This document shows positions 8,558 to 18,209 of a DNA stretch of 64,000 nt, piece after piece. Position numbers and translations under genes: made by a program. The first letter of the stretch is position 1. Every line of letters begins with the position of its first letter. The notes beneath the pieces were generated by a model. That model searched no databases, had not been told where the DNA came from, and worked only from the letters and a program-made list of their open reading frames with translations. This DNA is from Metabacillus niabensis (GTDB taxonomy: Bacteria > Bacillota > Bacilli > Bacillales > Bacillaceae). Location of the stretch: assembly GCF_020524345.1 (NCBI RefSeq), contig NZ_JAIVLH010000002.1:310001-374000 (forward strand), in the 5' to 3' direction.

Positions 8558-10090
8558 TTATGTCACGGGCGCAGGATTGAATAAGGCTATATCGTTTTTC
8601 AATCCCCAATGCTCAGCCCATGTTTGCTTATGACCGCTTGCAACGTCCAGGATGAAATGGAAGAGCTCCCACCCTACATCCTCAATCGTTGCATCACCTG
8701 TTGCAATTTGACCTGCATTTACATCAATTAAATCCTGCCATTGTTCCTTTAGTGCGTTTCTCGTTGATACTTTAATAACCGGCGCCATCGCCAATCCGTA
8801 CGGAGTCCCTCGGCCGGTCGTGAATACTTGAAGATGCATTCCACTTGCTAATTGTAGAGTACCGCATACAAAGTCACTTGCTGGAGTTGCTGCAAACAGT
8901 AATCCTTTTTGTTTAGCTTTTTCACCTGGAGGTACAACGCCGACGATTGGGGTAGAGCCGGATTTCACAATAGAACCTAATGATTTTTCAACCACATTAG
9001 ACAACCCGCCTTTTTTGTTGCCTGGTGATGGGTTAGCACTCCTGTCTGCCTCACCTCTTTGTAAATAATCGTCATACCATTTCATTTCATGGATAAGTGC
9101 TCGACCAACTTCTTCATTAATAACCCTTGGAGTCAATAAATGTACGGCATCTCTTACTTCAGTAACTTCTGAAAATAAAACGGTTGCACCTGCCCGGACC
9201 AAAAGATCAGCTGCAAATCCTACAGCAGGATTCGCGGTAACTCCAGAGAATGCATCACTGCCACCGCACTGTAACCCTACCACTAAATCAGATACAGGAC
9301 ATATCTCACGTTGCCGCTCATTTAACGTTTTTAATCGTTCCTCTGCCATGTTCATAATCATGCCGATCATATTGATAAATCCATGCTGATCCTGCAATGA
9401 AACAATTTTTTCTTGATCTCCATCGGGAACTAAACGGTCTGGGGCTAATTTTTCACATCCTAAACCGACTACCATGATTTCTCCTCCAAAATTAGGATGT
9501 GTCGCGATATTTTGAATCGTGCGAATTGGAATGACAGCCTCTGGAGCATTGATAGCAACACCACATCCATATGTATGATTGATGGCAACGACGTCATGAA
9601 CATTTGGGTAGTTTGGCAGGAGTTCCTTTTTTATTTGGTTAACAGCATAATCCAGTACACCTGCCACACATTGAACACTAGTTGTAATTCCAAGGATATT
9701 TTTTATCCCTGCACTTCCATTAGAATTACGATATCCTAAAAAGGTATATCCTTCTATTGGAGGAAGTGGATCAGGTACATGGTTAGCTAAAGGAAGTTCA
9801 TCTAATTCAGGTGGTGTTGGCAGCTTGACTAATGATTCTTTTACCCAACTCCCTTTTTTTATCTGTTCTTTTGCGTAACCAATTACTTCACCATATCGGA
9901 TGATAGATTGATTTAGCGATAAGTCTGTTAGTGTTACTTTATGCCCTTGTGGTACATAATCCTCTAAGGTAAGTCCACAAGGAAAAACAGTCCCTTTTGG
10001 CAAACCACCTGCATTTACAATAATTGCTACATTGTCTTGTGGATTGACTTTTATATAGAGAGGAATTTCCTTCGTTTCTTTCAAAGTCAT
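8558..10090 (-). CDS. garD: Galactarate dehydratase, UxaA family
   Basis: Dehydrates meso-galactarate to 5-keto-4-deoxyglucarate. The 510 aa match the family length. The N-terminal SAF domain (about residues 10-90, [18 protein letters not shown]) is joined by a linker to the large C-terminal dehydratase domain, which carries [14 protein letters not shown] and [20 protein letters not shown], the Cys/His motifs of the altronate/galactarate group that bind iron. The ATG at 10090 with AAAGGGGATG nine bases upstream is preferred over one 21 nt earlier. It follows gucD and kdgD; Bacillus subtilis has the same set (ycbC, ycbD, gudP, gudD, garD) under one GntR regulator. Confidence 0.9.
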   Translation of the reverse strand: MTLKETKEIPLYIKVNPQDNVAIIVNAGGLPKGTVFPCGLTLEDYVPQGHKVTLTDLSLNQSIIRYGEVIGYAKEQIKKGSWVKESLVKLPTPPELDELPLANHVPDPLPPIEGYTFLGYRNSNGSAGIKNILGITTSVQCVAGVLDYAVNQIKKELLPNYPNVHDVVAINHTYGCGVAINAPEAVIPIRTIQNIATHPNFGGEIMVVGLGCEKLAPDRLVPDGDQEKIVSLQDQHGFINMIGMIMNMAEERLKTLNERQREICPVSDLVVGLQCGGSDAFSGVTANPAVGFAADLLVRAGATVLFSEVTEVRDAVHLLTPRVINEEVGRALIHEMKWYDDYLQRGEADRSANPSPGNKKGGLSNVVEKSLGSIVKSGSTPIVGVVPPGEKAKQKGLLFAATPASDFVCGTLQLASGMHLQVFTTGRGTPYGLAMAPVIKVSTRNALKEQWQDLIDVNAGQIATGDATIEDVGWELFHFILDVASGHKQTWAEHWGLKNDIALFNPAPVT

Positions 10091-10307
10091 GTGAAGACAT
10101 CCCCTTTGCATATATTGATAAGAGTATTTTAGGTAAGACGAAACAAGCGAACTACCAATTTTTTTTAAAACACAATGATATTTTTGTTTGAGATATTAAA
10201 AGACTTTCACCATGTTAGGGATCTGGACGAATTTTACTGGTTCTTCAATGACATTCAATTCAGACACTACCCAATATATTGATCATTTAGATATTGATTT
10301 ATCAAGA

Positions 10308-11771
10308 TTACTTGACAAATACCGTCTTAATTGATGTGAAAAATTCCTTTGCAGCTTCGCCTTGCTCACGAGAATGTGAGCTAGATTGTTTCATGCCTCC
10401 GAAAGGTGCTTGAAGCTCAACACCGGCACTCTCTGCATTAATACGTACAAGTCCTGCTTCCATATCTTCTATAAAGGAAAGCATGTTAGAGATATTACTT
10501 GTAAAGATTGAGGCGCTTAATCCATATTGCACATCGTTTGCAAGAGCAAGTGCATCTTCGATTGATTGGACTTGAATAAGGGCAATAACAGGTCCGAAGA
10601 TTTCCTCTTGAGCGATTGTCATATCAGAAGAAACGTTATCAAAAATCGTCGGCTCGACATAAAACCCTTTATCAAACTCTCCGCCAGTTAAACGATTTCC
10701 ACCTACAACTAATCGTGCTCCTTCTTGTTTTCCTTTTTCGATGTAAGAAAGAACTGTGTTTAATTGGCCTTCACTTGCAGATGGCCCCATCCAAATTCCA
10801 TCCTGTAGTCCGTTTCCAACTGTTATGTCTTTTGTTTTCTCTACTAGTTTCTCTTTAAATGTTTCATAGATGGATTCTTCAACTATTACCCGGCTAGTTG
10901 CTGTACATTTTTGTCCTGTTGAACGAAAGGCGCCACTAATTGTAGCTTCAACAGCAAGATCCAGGTCAGCATCTGCTGCAACAATCACAGGGTTTTTACC
11001 GCCCATTTCAAGTTGGTATTTTGCTCCGCGATGTAAAGCAGCTTGACCAATTCCTTTACCTACACCATTTGATCCTGTAAATGTAATTCCATTTACATCT
11101 GGATTTTCTGTGATAGATGGTCCGATAACGGATCCAGAACCTGTTACAAAATTCACAACTCCTGCAGGGAATCCGGCTTCTTCAAAGCATTCTATGACTT
11201 TTGCAGCTGTTACAGCTGTTTCTTGTGCAGGTTTTAAAACGACCGTATTGCCGTAAATTAAAGCAGGTGCCATTTTCCAAATTGGAATGGCAACAGGAAA
11301 ATTCCAGGGTGTAATAACACCGACCACTCCTAAAGGTACTCTGCTTGTAAACATTAATGCTCTGCTGTCTGTCGAAGGAATCACATCTCCAACTTTACGC
11401 ATCCCTTCACCAGCATAATAACGAAGAATCGCTACCCCACGAGCAGTTTCGCCTTTAGCTTCAGGCAATGTTTTTCCCATTTCACGTGTCATTGTTTCCG
11501 CTACTTCATCTAACCGTTTTTCTAAGATATCCGCTGCTTTATATAAATAAGCTCCTCGTTCACTCCCTGCTAATTTTCTCCACGACTTTTGTGCAACTTT
11601 CGCAGCAGAAACCGCTTGATCCACTTCGTCTTTTGTTGATATTTGTACATAGCCGACGATCTCATCATAGTTTGCAGGATTGATACTTTTTTGTACTTCA
11701 CCACTTAAAGATTCTGTCCAAGCTCCGTTAATAAAATTTTTGTATGTTCTATTTTTTATTTCAACAGTCAT
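10308..11771 (-). CDS. gucD: Alpha-ketoglutarate semialdehyde dehydrogenase
   Basis: NAD(P)-dependent aldehyde dehydrogenase, 487 aa, expected to oxidise 2,5-dioxopentanoate to 2-oxoglutarate, the last step of aldarate breakdown. Catalytic residues are visible: N157 in TPWNFP, E255 in QLEMGGKNP and C289 in [10 protein letters not shown]. The sequence is colinear with B. subtilis YcbD. It lies 33 nt downstream of kdgD, whose product it uses, so the two are cotranscribed from the operator-bearing promoter at 12778-12812. garD follows after a 217-nt gap that contains no clear promoter or terminator. Confidence 0.9.
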   Translation of the reverse strand: MTVEIKNRTYKNFINGAWTESLSGEVQKSINPANYDEIVGYVQISTKDEVDQAVSAAKVAQKSWRKLAGSERGAYLYKAADILEKRLDEVAETMTREMGKTLPEAKGETARGVAILRYYAGEGMRKVGDVIPSTDSRALMFTSRVPLGVVGVITPWNFPVAIPIWKMAPALIYGNTVVLKPAQETAVTAAKVIECFEEAGFPAGVVNFVTGSGSVIGPSITENPDVNGITFTGSNGVGKGIGQAALHRGAKYQLEMGGKNPVIVAADADLDLAVEATISGAFRSTGQKCTATSRVIVEESIYETFKEKLVEKTKDITVGNGLQDGIWMGPSASEGQLNTVLSYIEKGKQEGARLVVGGNRLTGGEFDKGFYVEPTIFDNVSSDMTIAQEEIFGPVIALIQVQSIEDALALANDVQYGLSASIFTSNISNMLSFIEDMEAGLVRINAESAGVELQAPFGGMKQSSSHSREQGEAAKEFFTSIKTVFVK

Positions 11772-11804
11772 GTTTTTTCCTCCTTTGTATTCTTGAAAAA
11801 TATT

Positions 11805-12743
11805 TTATGATTTAGTTACTTCCTTTTTTTGAGTGGGATATTTTTCTAAGGTTTTCTCAATGATCTTTCTTAATTGCTCAAAATGTTCTTTTTCAACTGG
11901 TACACATGGTGGCCGTACGCTATTTTCCACCGGTAAGCCTATTATATTCATTCCAGCCTTAATTAAAGAAACAGCATATCCTTTTCGTTTTTTTCTAATA
12001 TGATTTATCGGAAGGAGTACATCTAAGTAGATTTCATTTGCTAATTGATCATTTCCTTCCAATAATGCGTTGAAATATAGTGTTGAAATATGCGGAAGAT
12101 AGTTTGATATGGCTGAGGAATATGACTTAAATCCAATTCCTTTGTATGCCGGCATGGTGATTTCAGCAAAAGGCATGCCGTTTAACCATTCCACTCTGTT
12201 TCCTATTGTTTGTGTCAGCTCCATGTTTAGCTCCATATTGCCATAACCGTCTTTCACCCCAACAATCTGTGGGAATTCATCGAGTAAGCGCTTTAATGCT
12301 GGTGGCTGTAATACTGCATTATCTCGCTGATAAAGAATTGCATTTAAATCACTTTTGCTAAGGATCGTTTTGTAATAGTTATATAATCCATCTTGTTCCC
12401 CTTCAATAAGGTAAGGAGGCAAGATTAAATAACCATCTACTCCTAAATCTGCTGAAAGACTAACTAATTCAACAGCTTCTGCAATCGATCCACCAACTCC
12501 TGCATAAACCGGAATCTGTTCATTTGTTACAGCAACCGCAACTTCGATCATTGTCTGATATTCAGCTTTATTTAGTGCATGAAATTCACCTGAACCACAG
12601 GCAATAAAGATAGATGAAATCCCTGAATCCATTAAAAATGTAATATTTGCTGCTAACGCCTGTTCATCAATATTTCCTTTTTCATTAAATGGTGCTGTTG
12701 GAAAACCTAAAATTCCTGTTGGAGATTTTCTTTTTACCGTCAT
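11805..12743 (-). CDS. kdgD: 5-dehydro-4-deoxyglucarate dehydratase
   Basis: DapA/NAL-superfamily (beta/alpha)8 lyase, 312 aa, which converts 5-keto-4-deoxyglucarate to 2,5-dioxopentanoate with loss of CO2 and water. The Schiff-base Lys is K164 in VGVKDG and the catalytic Tyr is Y138 in AILYQRD; GSGEF in the N-terminal part replaces the GTTGE loop of DapA, as usual for KdgD. Promoter-proximal gene of kdgD-gucD(-garD), immediately downstream of two facing copies of the regulon dyad. ATG start, ribosome site GGAAAGGAAT. Confidence 0.9.
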   Translation of the reverse strand: MTVKRKSPTGILGFPTAPFNEKGNIDEQALAANITFLMDSGISSIFIACGSGEFHALNKAEYQTMIEVAVAVTNEQIPVYAGVGGSIAEAVELVSLSADLGVDGYLILPPYLIEGEQDGLYNYYKTILSKSDLNAILYQRDNAVLQPPALKRLLDEFPQIVGVKDGYGNMELNMELTQTIGNRVEWLNGMPFAEITMPAYKGIGFKSYSSAISNYLPHISTLYFNALLEGNDQLANEIYLDVLLPINHIRKKRKGYAVSLIKAGMNIIGLPVENSVRPPCVPVEKEHFEQLRKIIEKTLEKYPTQKKEVTKS

Positions 12744-12777
12744 ATGTGTTCATTCCTTTCCAAACCATTATTTGTCT

Positions 12778-12812
12778 AATTGTCTTACAATTAAATAAAT
12801 TGTAAGACAATT
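12778..12812 (-). promoter_or_regulatory. Double aldarate-regulator operator upstream of kdgD
   Basis: AATTGTCTTACAATT (12778-12792) and its exact reverse complement AATTGTAAGACAATT (12798-12812) face each other, centres 20 bp apart, about two helical turns. A further half-site TTGTAAGATT lies at 12829-12838. The same dyad occurs before gudP, before the UxuA-like gene and, with one change, before the GntR gene. Confidence 0.85.
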
Positions 12813-12869
12813 ATAATAGATTGTCAACTTGTAAGATTAAAAATACGTATTCTCTAATTGAACAAGGAT

Positions 12870-12896
12870 GCTCATAACAATATTCTTGTTATGAGC
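12870..12896 (-). terminator. Stem-loop after the TctC-type gene
   Basis: GCTCATAACAA / TTGTTATGAGC, an 11-bp perfect stem with a 5-nt loop, 14 nt past the stop of the solute receptor gene. No T-run follows on the minus strand, so it may be an mRNA 3'-end stabiliser or a weak terminator that separates this operon from kdgD. Confidence 0.5.
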
Positions 12897-12909
12897 GTTT
12901 ATCAGGTTT

Positions 12910-13905
12910 TTACTCCTTATTGATTTCAATATATTTTTCTTCTGTCTGTTTCATATAATCAAACGCTTCGTCAGGATTCATAAAGGTTGGTGTTACAAGG
13001 AATTTTTCCGCTTCTCTCACATATTCTTCATCGTTTACGACATTCTCAACTGCTTTTGAAAAAGCATCAACAATTTCATCGGGTGTGTCTGGATTGAATC
13101 CAAAGAAAAAGAATTTCTCGAACTCACTATTTACACCTTGCTCAACAAATGTTGGTACGTCAGCCATAAGATCAACACGGTCACTAGCCATGATACCAAG
13201 AGATCTCATATCTCCGGATTCAACATAACTCTTAACAAGACCTAATGATGTTGGAACGATATCCACATGTCCACCTAATAATGCTGTTACTTTTTCGGCA
13301 GCACCCCCTACATCAACAATATTTAACTCGATGCCTTGGTCTTTTTGTAAGGCCAATAATTGTAAATGTGTAAATCCGCCAACCTCTGTCGCTATCGATA
13401 CTTCTCCCGGATTCTCACGTGCGAATTCAACCATTTCTTTAAGATCCTTGAATTTGGAATCAGCACTTACCATAAACGTATTCCCCTGATCTAATAGAGA
13501 AATCCCTGCAAGTTTAAAAGAATCATAACTATCCTGTGTTAAACCCATGATTCTGTTTAACAATAAAGAGTTATGGAAAAATAATACAGTGTATCCATCT
13601 GGATCAGCATCTAACACTTCATTTGCCCCTACAGTCCCACCTGCGCCGGTTACATTTGAAATTACAACTGGTTGCCCTAATTCTTTTTCTAAATATTTGC
13701 CTAGTAATCTCGCATTCGCATCGGTATCACCACCAGCACCTGCAGGTACGACAACTGTAATTGGTTTTGTAGGATAATTACTTTTATCACTGCTCCCCTG
13801 ACTACTTTCTCCTCCTTGACTTGTCGATTGAGAACAACCGGCAAATATACCTGCAACTATAATACCCATGACCAATAATGAAATACCTTTGATAAATTTT
13901 TTCAT
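12910..13905 (-). CDS. Tripartite tricarboxylate transporter receptor lipoprotein (TctC/Bug family)
   Basis: Extracytoplasmic carboxylate-binding protein, 331 aa from the ATG at 13905, chosen because AGGAGG precedes it. Lipoprotein signal with membrane segment 8-22 and Cys at 24 (IFAG-C), then a Ser/Gly linker. Family motifs follow: YPTKPITVVVPAGAGGDTDANAR near the N-terminus and the Bug-type VTGAGGTVGANEVLDADPDGYT. Last gene of the UxuA-like, TctB, TctA, TctC order. TctC proteins bind citrate, tartrate or other di/tricarboxylates; within this regulon an aldarate or related sugar diacid is the natural guess. Confidence 0.9.
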   Translation of the reverse strand: MKKFIKGISLLVMGIIVAGIFAGCSQSTSQGGESSQGSSDKSNYPTKPITVVVPAGAGGDTDANARLLGKYLEKELGQPVVISNVTGAGGTVGANEVLDADPDGYTVLFFHNSLLLNRIMGLTQDSYDSFKLAGISLLDQGNTFMVSADSKFKDLKEMVEFARENPGEVSIATEVGGFTHLQLLALQKDQGIELNIVDVGGAAEKVTALLGGHVDIVPTSLGLVKSYVESGDMRSLGIMASDRVDLMADVPTFVEQGVNSEFEKFFFFGFNPDTPDEIVDAFSKAVENVVNDEEYVREAEKFLVTPTFMNPDEAFDYMKQTEEKYIEINKE

Positions 13906-13969
13906 AACCAACCTCCTCATTGTTTTTATATCTATAGGATTTTCCTATAAACAAAGATAAAGATATACT

Positions 13970-15475
13970 TTATGCTCCAATCGAATTTGAATCGATCGCG
14001 CTTTTTTTCTTATAATTACTTCTAATTTTGAAAAGAATTGATAGAAGAGCTAATAGTAGGAATGCAGCTGCAATTGGCTCTGTAACAAATGGTGTAAAAT
14101 CGCCTTTTGAATACATCAGCCCTCTTCGTAAATTGGTTTCTGCCAAAGGACCTAAAATAAAGCCAAGAATGACAGGTGTAACTGGAAAATTAAATTTCAA
14201 CATGGCATAACCAAGAATTCCGAAAAACAATAGAGCTCCTGCATCAAATAAACGGTTATTAACACCAATCGCACCAACCACACAAAGGACAAGGATTATT
14301 GGTAGTAGAATATATTGCGGGATGCTTAATACTTTCGTGAAAAGCCTCATCCCCCAGAAAAGTAAAGCAATCATAAAAATATTTGCGATAATTAATGCAG
14401 CAAAAATACTATAAACAACATCACCGTTGTTTTCGATTAGCAATGGACCAGGACTAAGTCCGTGGAGAATTAACCCACCTAAAAGTAGGGCTGTTACCGT
14501 ATCACCGGGGATTCCCAATGATATTAAGGGGACAAGTGCTCCACCGACTGCTGCATTGTTTGATGTCTCTGATGCAACTATTCCATCCGGAATTCCTGTA
14601 CCAAATTTTTCGGGTTTCTTTGATTGATTTTTGGCAGCAACATACGCAATAATATTAGCCGTTCCTCCACCAATACCAGGTAAAATCCCTATTCCTATCC
14701 CGATTAGCGCTGAACGTAATCCATTCCAGCCTTGTTTAAGAAAATCACTGAAAGAAAAACCAAAACCTTTTAATTTATATTGAACCGATTGTCCCTTTCC
14801 AAGCTTTGTTTCAGCTGATTTTATTATTTCCGATACTGCAAACAATCCTATGAGCACCGGTAAAAGCTGAAAACCAGCATTTAGGTCTTCAAAGCCGAAC
14901 GTAAATCTTGGAAAAGCATCAATTGGTGCAGAGCCAACCATAGCCAATGAAATCCCCATCAAACCGCTTAATAACCCTTTGATTAAGGAACTGCCTGATA
15001 AACTGGAAATCATTGTTAATGCAAAGATGGTGATAGCAAAATATTCGAAAGGTCCAAATTTAAGTGCTAATTTTGCCAGAGGAGGAGATAGCAGCATAAG
15101 CACAATGATACTAAGTAATCCTCCTAAGAAAGAGAATAGAATCGCATAGCCAAATGCTGGCCCGGCCTGCCCTTTTTGGGCCATTGGATAACCGTCAAAC
15201 GTCGTAGCAATGGATGATGGAGTTCCGGGGAGATTTAATAGAATGGCAGGAATAAGTCCACCAGATACTCCTCCTATGTAAAGTCCCATTAATAAGGACA
15301 TGGCAACAATCGGGTCCATCCCAAATGTGATTGGTAATGTAATAGCAATCGCCATTGTAGCAGTCAAACCAGGGATTGATCCAAACACTAATCCCAGAGC
15401 TACACCCCCAAGAATGTAAGCGATTGTCGAAATGGTTAAAACAGATGCAAATCCATCAATAAATAAATCAAACAT
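13970..15475 (-). CDS. TctA-type large permease of tripartite carboxylate transporter
   Basis: 501-aa polytopic membrane protein with about 12 segments and the TctA signatures GSIPGLTATMAIAITLP near residue 35 and GGVSGGLIPAILLNLPGTPSSIATTFDGYP near residues 70-100, mirrored by ILPGIGGGTANIIAYVAAK and LGIPGDTVTALLLGG in the second half. The charged C-terminus (RSNYKKKSAID) is cytoplasmic. Only 12 nt separate it from tctB. It forms the ion-coupled channel with TctB and takes substrate from the receptor encoded downstream. Confidence 0.92.
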   Translation of the reverse strand: MFDLFIDGFASVLTISTIAYILGGVALGLVFGSIPGLTATMAIAITLPITFGMDPIVAMSLLMGLYIGGVSGGLIPAILLNLPGTPSSIATTFDGYPMAQKGQAGPAFGYAILFSFLGGLLSIIVLMLLSPPLAKLALKFGPFEYFAITIFALTMISSLSGSSLIKGLLSGLMGISLAMVGSAPIDAFPRFTFGFEDLNAGFQLLPVLIGLFAVSEIIKSAETKLGKGQSVQYKLKGFGFSFSDFLKQGWNGLRSALIGIGIGILPGIGGGTANIIAYVAAKNQSKKPEKFGTGIPDGIVASETSNNAAVGGALVPLISLGIPGDTVTALLLGGLILHGLSPGPLLIENNGDVVYSIFAALIIANIFMIALLFWGMRLFTKVLSIPQYILLPIILVLCVVGAIGVNNRLFDAGALLFFGILGYAMLKFNFPVTPVILGFILGPLAETNLRRGLMYSKGDFTPFVTEPIAAAFLLLALLSILFKIRSNYKKKSAIDSNSIGA

Positions 15476-15487
15476 ACCGTCCCCCCC

Positions 15488-15994
15488 TTACCCTAAAATT
15501 CCTGTTGGAAGCATTAAGTAGAATACATATTTAAATATAAAGTAGATGAATATTGAAGTAGCAATTGATATCCCAATAAATAAAACGATTCTTCTTTCCG
15601 TTTTAGCTGCCAGGACATACATTTGGAAAAACAAATAAACAGTTGTTGTAATAAGAAACCCTATATATGGTAATAGAGCGATATAAAGTACTAGTAATCC
15701 GACTGTTAAAAGTACAGAGAGTGGTCTAATTTTCTTTTTCTCTTCTGTATTATTTTCTTTATTCGGAATTATTTTTGAAGCTGCTTCGCTTTTTGATTTT
15801 ATCTGTTGCTTAACAGATGAAATTAAATAGAAAACACTTAAGATTAACATTCCAATTGCAACCAATTTTGGTACAAAGTCGGCTCCAACCTTAGAAACAG
15901 TTAACTTTATAATACTGTTTGAGGCCATGTACATGACAATTGAGAATAAAATTAAGAAAGCGCTTGCAAATATATCTTTATTAAGCCTGGCCAT
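15488..15994 (-). CDS. TctB-type small membrane subunit of tripartite carboxylate transporter
   Basis: 168-aa protein with four predicted membrane segments (about residues 8-26, 38-57, 95-115 and 138-162) and a charged loop between segments 2 and 3 (QQIKSKSEAASKIIPNKENN), as in TctB/DUF1468 proteins. It sits between the UxuA-like gene (18 nt upstream) and tctA (12 nt downstream) in one transcript. TctB sequences are poorly conserved, so the call rests on size, topology and synteny with tctA and tctC. Confidence 0.85.
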   Translation of the reverse strand: MARLNKDIFASAFLILFSIVMYMASNSIIKLTVSKVGADFVPKLVAIGMLILSVFYLISSVKQQIKSKSEAASKIIPNKENNTEEKKKIRPLSVLLTVGLLVLYIALLPYIGFLITTTVYLFFQMYVLAAKTERRIVLFIGISIATSIFIYFIFKYVFYLMLPTGILG

Positions 15995-16012
15995 ATCGAC
16001 TCACCTCCCAAA

Positions 16013-17029
16013 TCATTTTCCTTCAAATTCTACTAATGCTGCCAGTAAGGCCTTTAAATATCCAATAGAATAAGCAAATCCTACACTTCCATAACTCCAT
16101 CCTATGTTAGAGTGGGCCCAGTTTCCGTCAAGATCCGGGTTATCTCCTTCCATCATCGGTACATGATCAGGGTTTAAACAACCATCGTAACCAACCTTGC
16201 GAAGTTCTAGTAAAATCTTAAACATATTCATATCACCATCATCTAATAGAGCCTCTTCAAAAGCTCCTGCTGTTGGCAAACTACCTCTTACATTACGGAA
16301 ATGTACGAGGAAAATGCGATTTTTTCTTCCATAATTATTGATTTCATTTAAAACAAGTGGACTGCCGCCTTCTTCTGCCCGGGTTCCAACACAATAAATA
16401 TATCCTACATTCTTGCTTGGAAATTCATCCATAATTCGACGATAACCAAGTCCTCCAAATGGAGTATCATGATTTGGTGAATCAGAAGGATGCATCCCTA
16501 AATTCACATCATAATCCTCACATACAGGAACAAGTTTTGAATAGGCATTTCTGAAACGGCTCCACCATTTTTCATGTTCTTCTAGTGTAGGAGTTTCATA
16601 AGGTTCTTTGTTAAACCCCAAGCTCTCACCTCGAGCAATGGCTCCTCCTCTATGCCTTGCTTGATAGCTTTTTGTCATGTAGTTAAAAGTATCGCCTGCA
16701 AAACGCTGCCTAACGATCTTAATCCCTGCTTCACCAAAAACCTTTACAGCATTAACCGAGTTTTCTACCTCTTTCTCACTTCCGTCTTCAGTGTTCATAT
16801 ATTTGCTCGAAAGATTTGGTAAAGTCACACGGTTTATATCAAGGCCAAACGATCTGATTTTACGTTTCATTTTTAAAAGTTCATCTAAATCAGGAAAACC
16901 TTGTTCTTTTACACCGGGAAACGAAGAACCTGTTCCAAAATCAATACAATCTACCCCTAACTGACACATTTGCCGTAATTCAGATTCAGTTAAATCAAAT
17001 TTGGTCGTAGTCACCGACACTTTCATCAT
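16013..17029 (-). CDS. Mannonate-dehydratase-like (UxuA family) TIM-barrel enzyme of unknown substrate
   Basis: 338-aa xylose-isomerase-like barrel. UxuA-type features are HPSDSP near residue 180, YCVGT near 217, HFRNVRG near 247, DDGDMNMFKILLELRKVGYDG near 265-285 and NPDHVPMMEGD near 290, matching the positions of the Mn2+ ligands (H, C, H, D/H) of mannonate dehydratase. Several surrounding residues differ from true UxuA, and no uxaB/uxaC genes are nearby. It is the first gene of the TctBAC operon and has its own 29-bp operator. It may dehydrate a sugar acid imported by that transporter. Two adjacent ATGs (17029, 17026) follow GGGGGAG. Confidence 0.75.
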   Translation of the reverse strand: MMKVSVTTTKFDLTESELRQMCQLGVDCIDFGTGSSFPGVKEQGFPDLDELLKMKRKIRSFGLDINRVTLPNLSSKYMNTEDGSEKEVENSVNAVKVFGEAGIKIVRQRFAGDTFNYMTKSYQARHRGGAIARGESLGFNKEPYETPTLEEHEKWWSRFRNAYSKLVPVCEDYDVNLGMHPSDSPNHDTPFGGLGYRRIMDEFPSKNVGYIYCVGTRAEEGGSPLVLNEINNYGRKNRIFLVHFRNVRGSLPTAGAFEEALLDDGDMNMFKILLELRKVGYDGCLNPDHVPMMEGDNPDLDGNWAHSNIGWSYGSVGFAYSIGYLKALLAALVEFEGK

Positions 17030-17109
17030 CCTTGACTCCCCCTTGATTTTTAAATTGTAGAGAATTGAGTATCCGCTTACATTTAACGTTGTGATAATTA
17101 ATAAATATT

Positions 17110-17138
17110 ACATTTTAATTGTAAGACAATTAAAATGT
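17110..17138 (-). promoter_or_regulatory. 29-bp perfect palindromic operator upstream of the UxuA-like/TctBAC operon
   Basis: Arms ACATTTTAATTGT and ACAATTAAAATGT with central AAG, the longest version of the regulon dyad (core AATTGTAAGACAATT). It lies 81 nt before the first gene. Between it and the start, AGTATCCGCTTACA (17068-17081) is a two-mismatch cre-like sequence, too weak to call alone. Confidence 0.85.
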
Positions 17139-17277
17139 GTAGTCAACCTTAAAATTGGAAAATCATCATTTATGGAAAAGGTGAATTATTTATCCATTCT
17201 TACGCAAACTTGCTAAGGTTTATTTTCTATGGATCTTACCATTTTTCTAATGATAAAAATTCTCTCGTACAAAAAAA

Positions 17278-17308
17278 ACCCGAACAAGAAATAGTTTCTT
17301 ATCCGGGT
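17278..17308 (-). terminator. Intrinsic terminator of the GntR regulator gene
   Basis: Minus-strand stem ACCCGGATAAGAAA / TTTCTTGTTCGGGT with a CTA loop, followed by TTTTTTTGTAC. It begins 8 nt past the regulator stop codon and has the correct polarity. Confidence 0.9.
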
Positions 17309-17315
17309 AAAGTTT

Positions 17316-18014
17316 CTATTTTTTTAAGTTTTTTAGTGCCTTTTTTCTAACAAAATCAAGGTGGCGGTACATACTCGCGTACGCTTCAATTGGATCACGC
17401 TTTTCAAGTGCGTTATATATATCAACATGATATTGGATGGTTTGTTCTAGATTTCGATCTTCCAGTGGAATTTGTTCTAACACCTTTTGATGAAAGCTTT
17501 GTAACGGATCAATAATGGCTTCAAATAAAGGGATTTTTGCCGAAAGTGCTATTACCTTATGAAATTCCTTGTCAACTTCTGACGAATCCTCTGTAGGAAG
17601 TCCTTTCATTTCTTCAATCAGATCCCTTAACTTTGCTAGATCATCATCAGTTATTTTTTCAGCCGCTAAAGTAATTAACCCAAGCTCTAATGCAACCCGT
17701 GTTTCGATGATGGAAGATAGATCTGTTGCCGAAAGTGCTAACATCATGGAAAACGGCTTACTTCCAACTCTATCTGAGAAAAATGTGCCATTTCTGGTTT
17801 TCCGGTTCACAATTCCTAACACTTCTAATGAAGTCATAGCTTCCCTTATGACAGGCCTGCTTACATTACAGATTTCCATTAATTCTATTTCTGAAGGAAT
17901 GCGGTCACCAGGTTTAAGTTGGCCTGTCGTAAGTAAAGAGATAATTTCATCAATGACCTGATTAGACAGTGTTTTCCGACTTAGGGATTTTATATCCACA
18001 TGTTTATTTTCCAC
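17316..18014 (-). CDS. GntR/FadR-subfamily regulator of the aldarate genes
   Basis: 232-aa transcription factor. The N-terminal winged helix (about 12-80) contains LKPGDRIPSEIELMEICNVSRPVIREAMTSL; the C-terminal FCD domain (about 95-220) has metal-ligand His candidates in DKEFHKVIAL, QYHVDIYNAL and YRHLDFVRK. GTG start behind GGAGGAG. Equivalent in position and type to B. subtilis YcbG/GudR. It is flanked by gudD on one side and the UxuA/Tct operon on the other, has its own terminator, and carries a variant dyad (ATTGTATGACAAT) 31 nt upstream, so autoregulation is likely. FCD regulators usually release DNA on binding a carboxylate. Confidence 0.88.
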   Translation of the reverse strand: MENKHVDIKSLSRKTLSNQVIDEIISLLTTGQLKPGDRIPSEIELMEICNVSRPVIREAMTSLEVLGIVNRKTRNGTFFSDRVGSKPFSMMLALSATDLSSIIETRVALELGLITLAAEKITDDDLAKLRDLIEEMKGLPTEDSSEVDKEFHKVIALSAKIPLFEAIIDPLQSFHQKVLEQIPLEDRNLEQTIQYHVDIYNALEKRDPIEAYASMYRHLDFVRKKALKNLKK

Positions 18015-18044
18015 TTAGGCTCCTCCTCCCTTCTTAAATATATT

Positions 18045-18057
18045 ATTGTATGACAAT
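18045..18057 (-). promoter_or_regulatory. Autoregulatory operator before the GntR gene
   Basis: ATTGTATGACAAT, one base different from the core of the other regulon dyads, 31 nt upstream of the GTG start. Confidence 0.65.
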
Positions 18058-18209
18058 TTTACTAAATCGTAATTCAATAAGGAAAAGTTGTCAAGATTTA
18101 GCATATATACGCTTATTCGAAAGATATTCACGTGGTTAAATTATATTAGTAAAGAATATCTAGTGAAAAAGCGTCACTCATCGAGTAACGCACATGTCAA
18201 GGTAGAACA

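Noticed and set aside
10196-10262. Minus-strand tail VIEEPVKFVQIPNMVKVF-stop between gucD and garD
   Set aside because: About 22 codons, no family recognised; may be a gene remnant but support is too thin.
17068-17081. AGTATCCGCTTACA as a second cre site before the UxuA-like gene
   Set aside because: Two mismatches at constrained positions; kept only as a remark in the operator entry.
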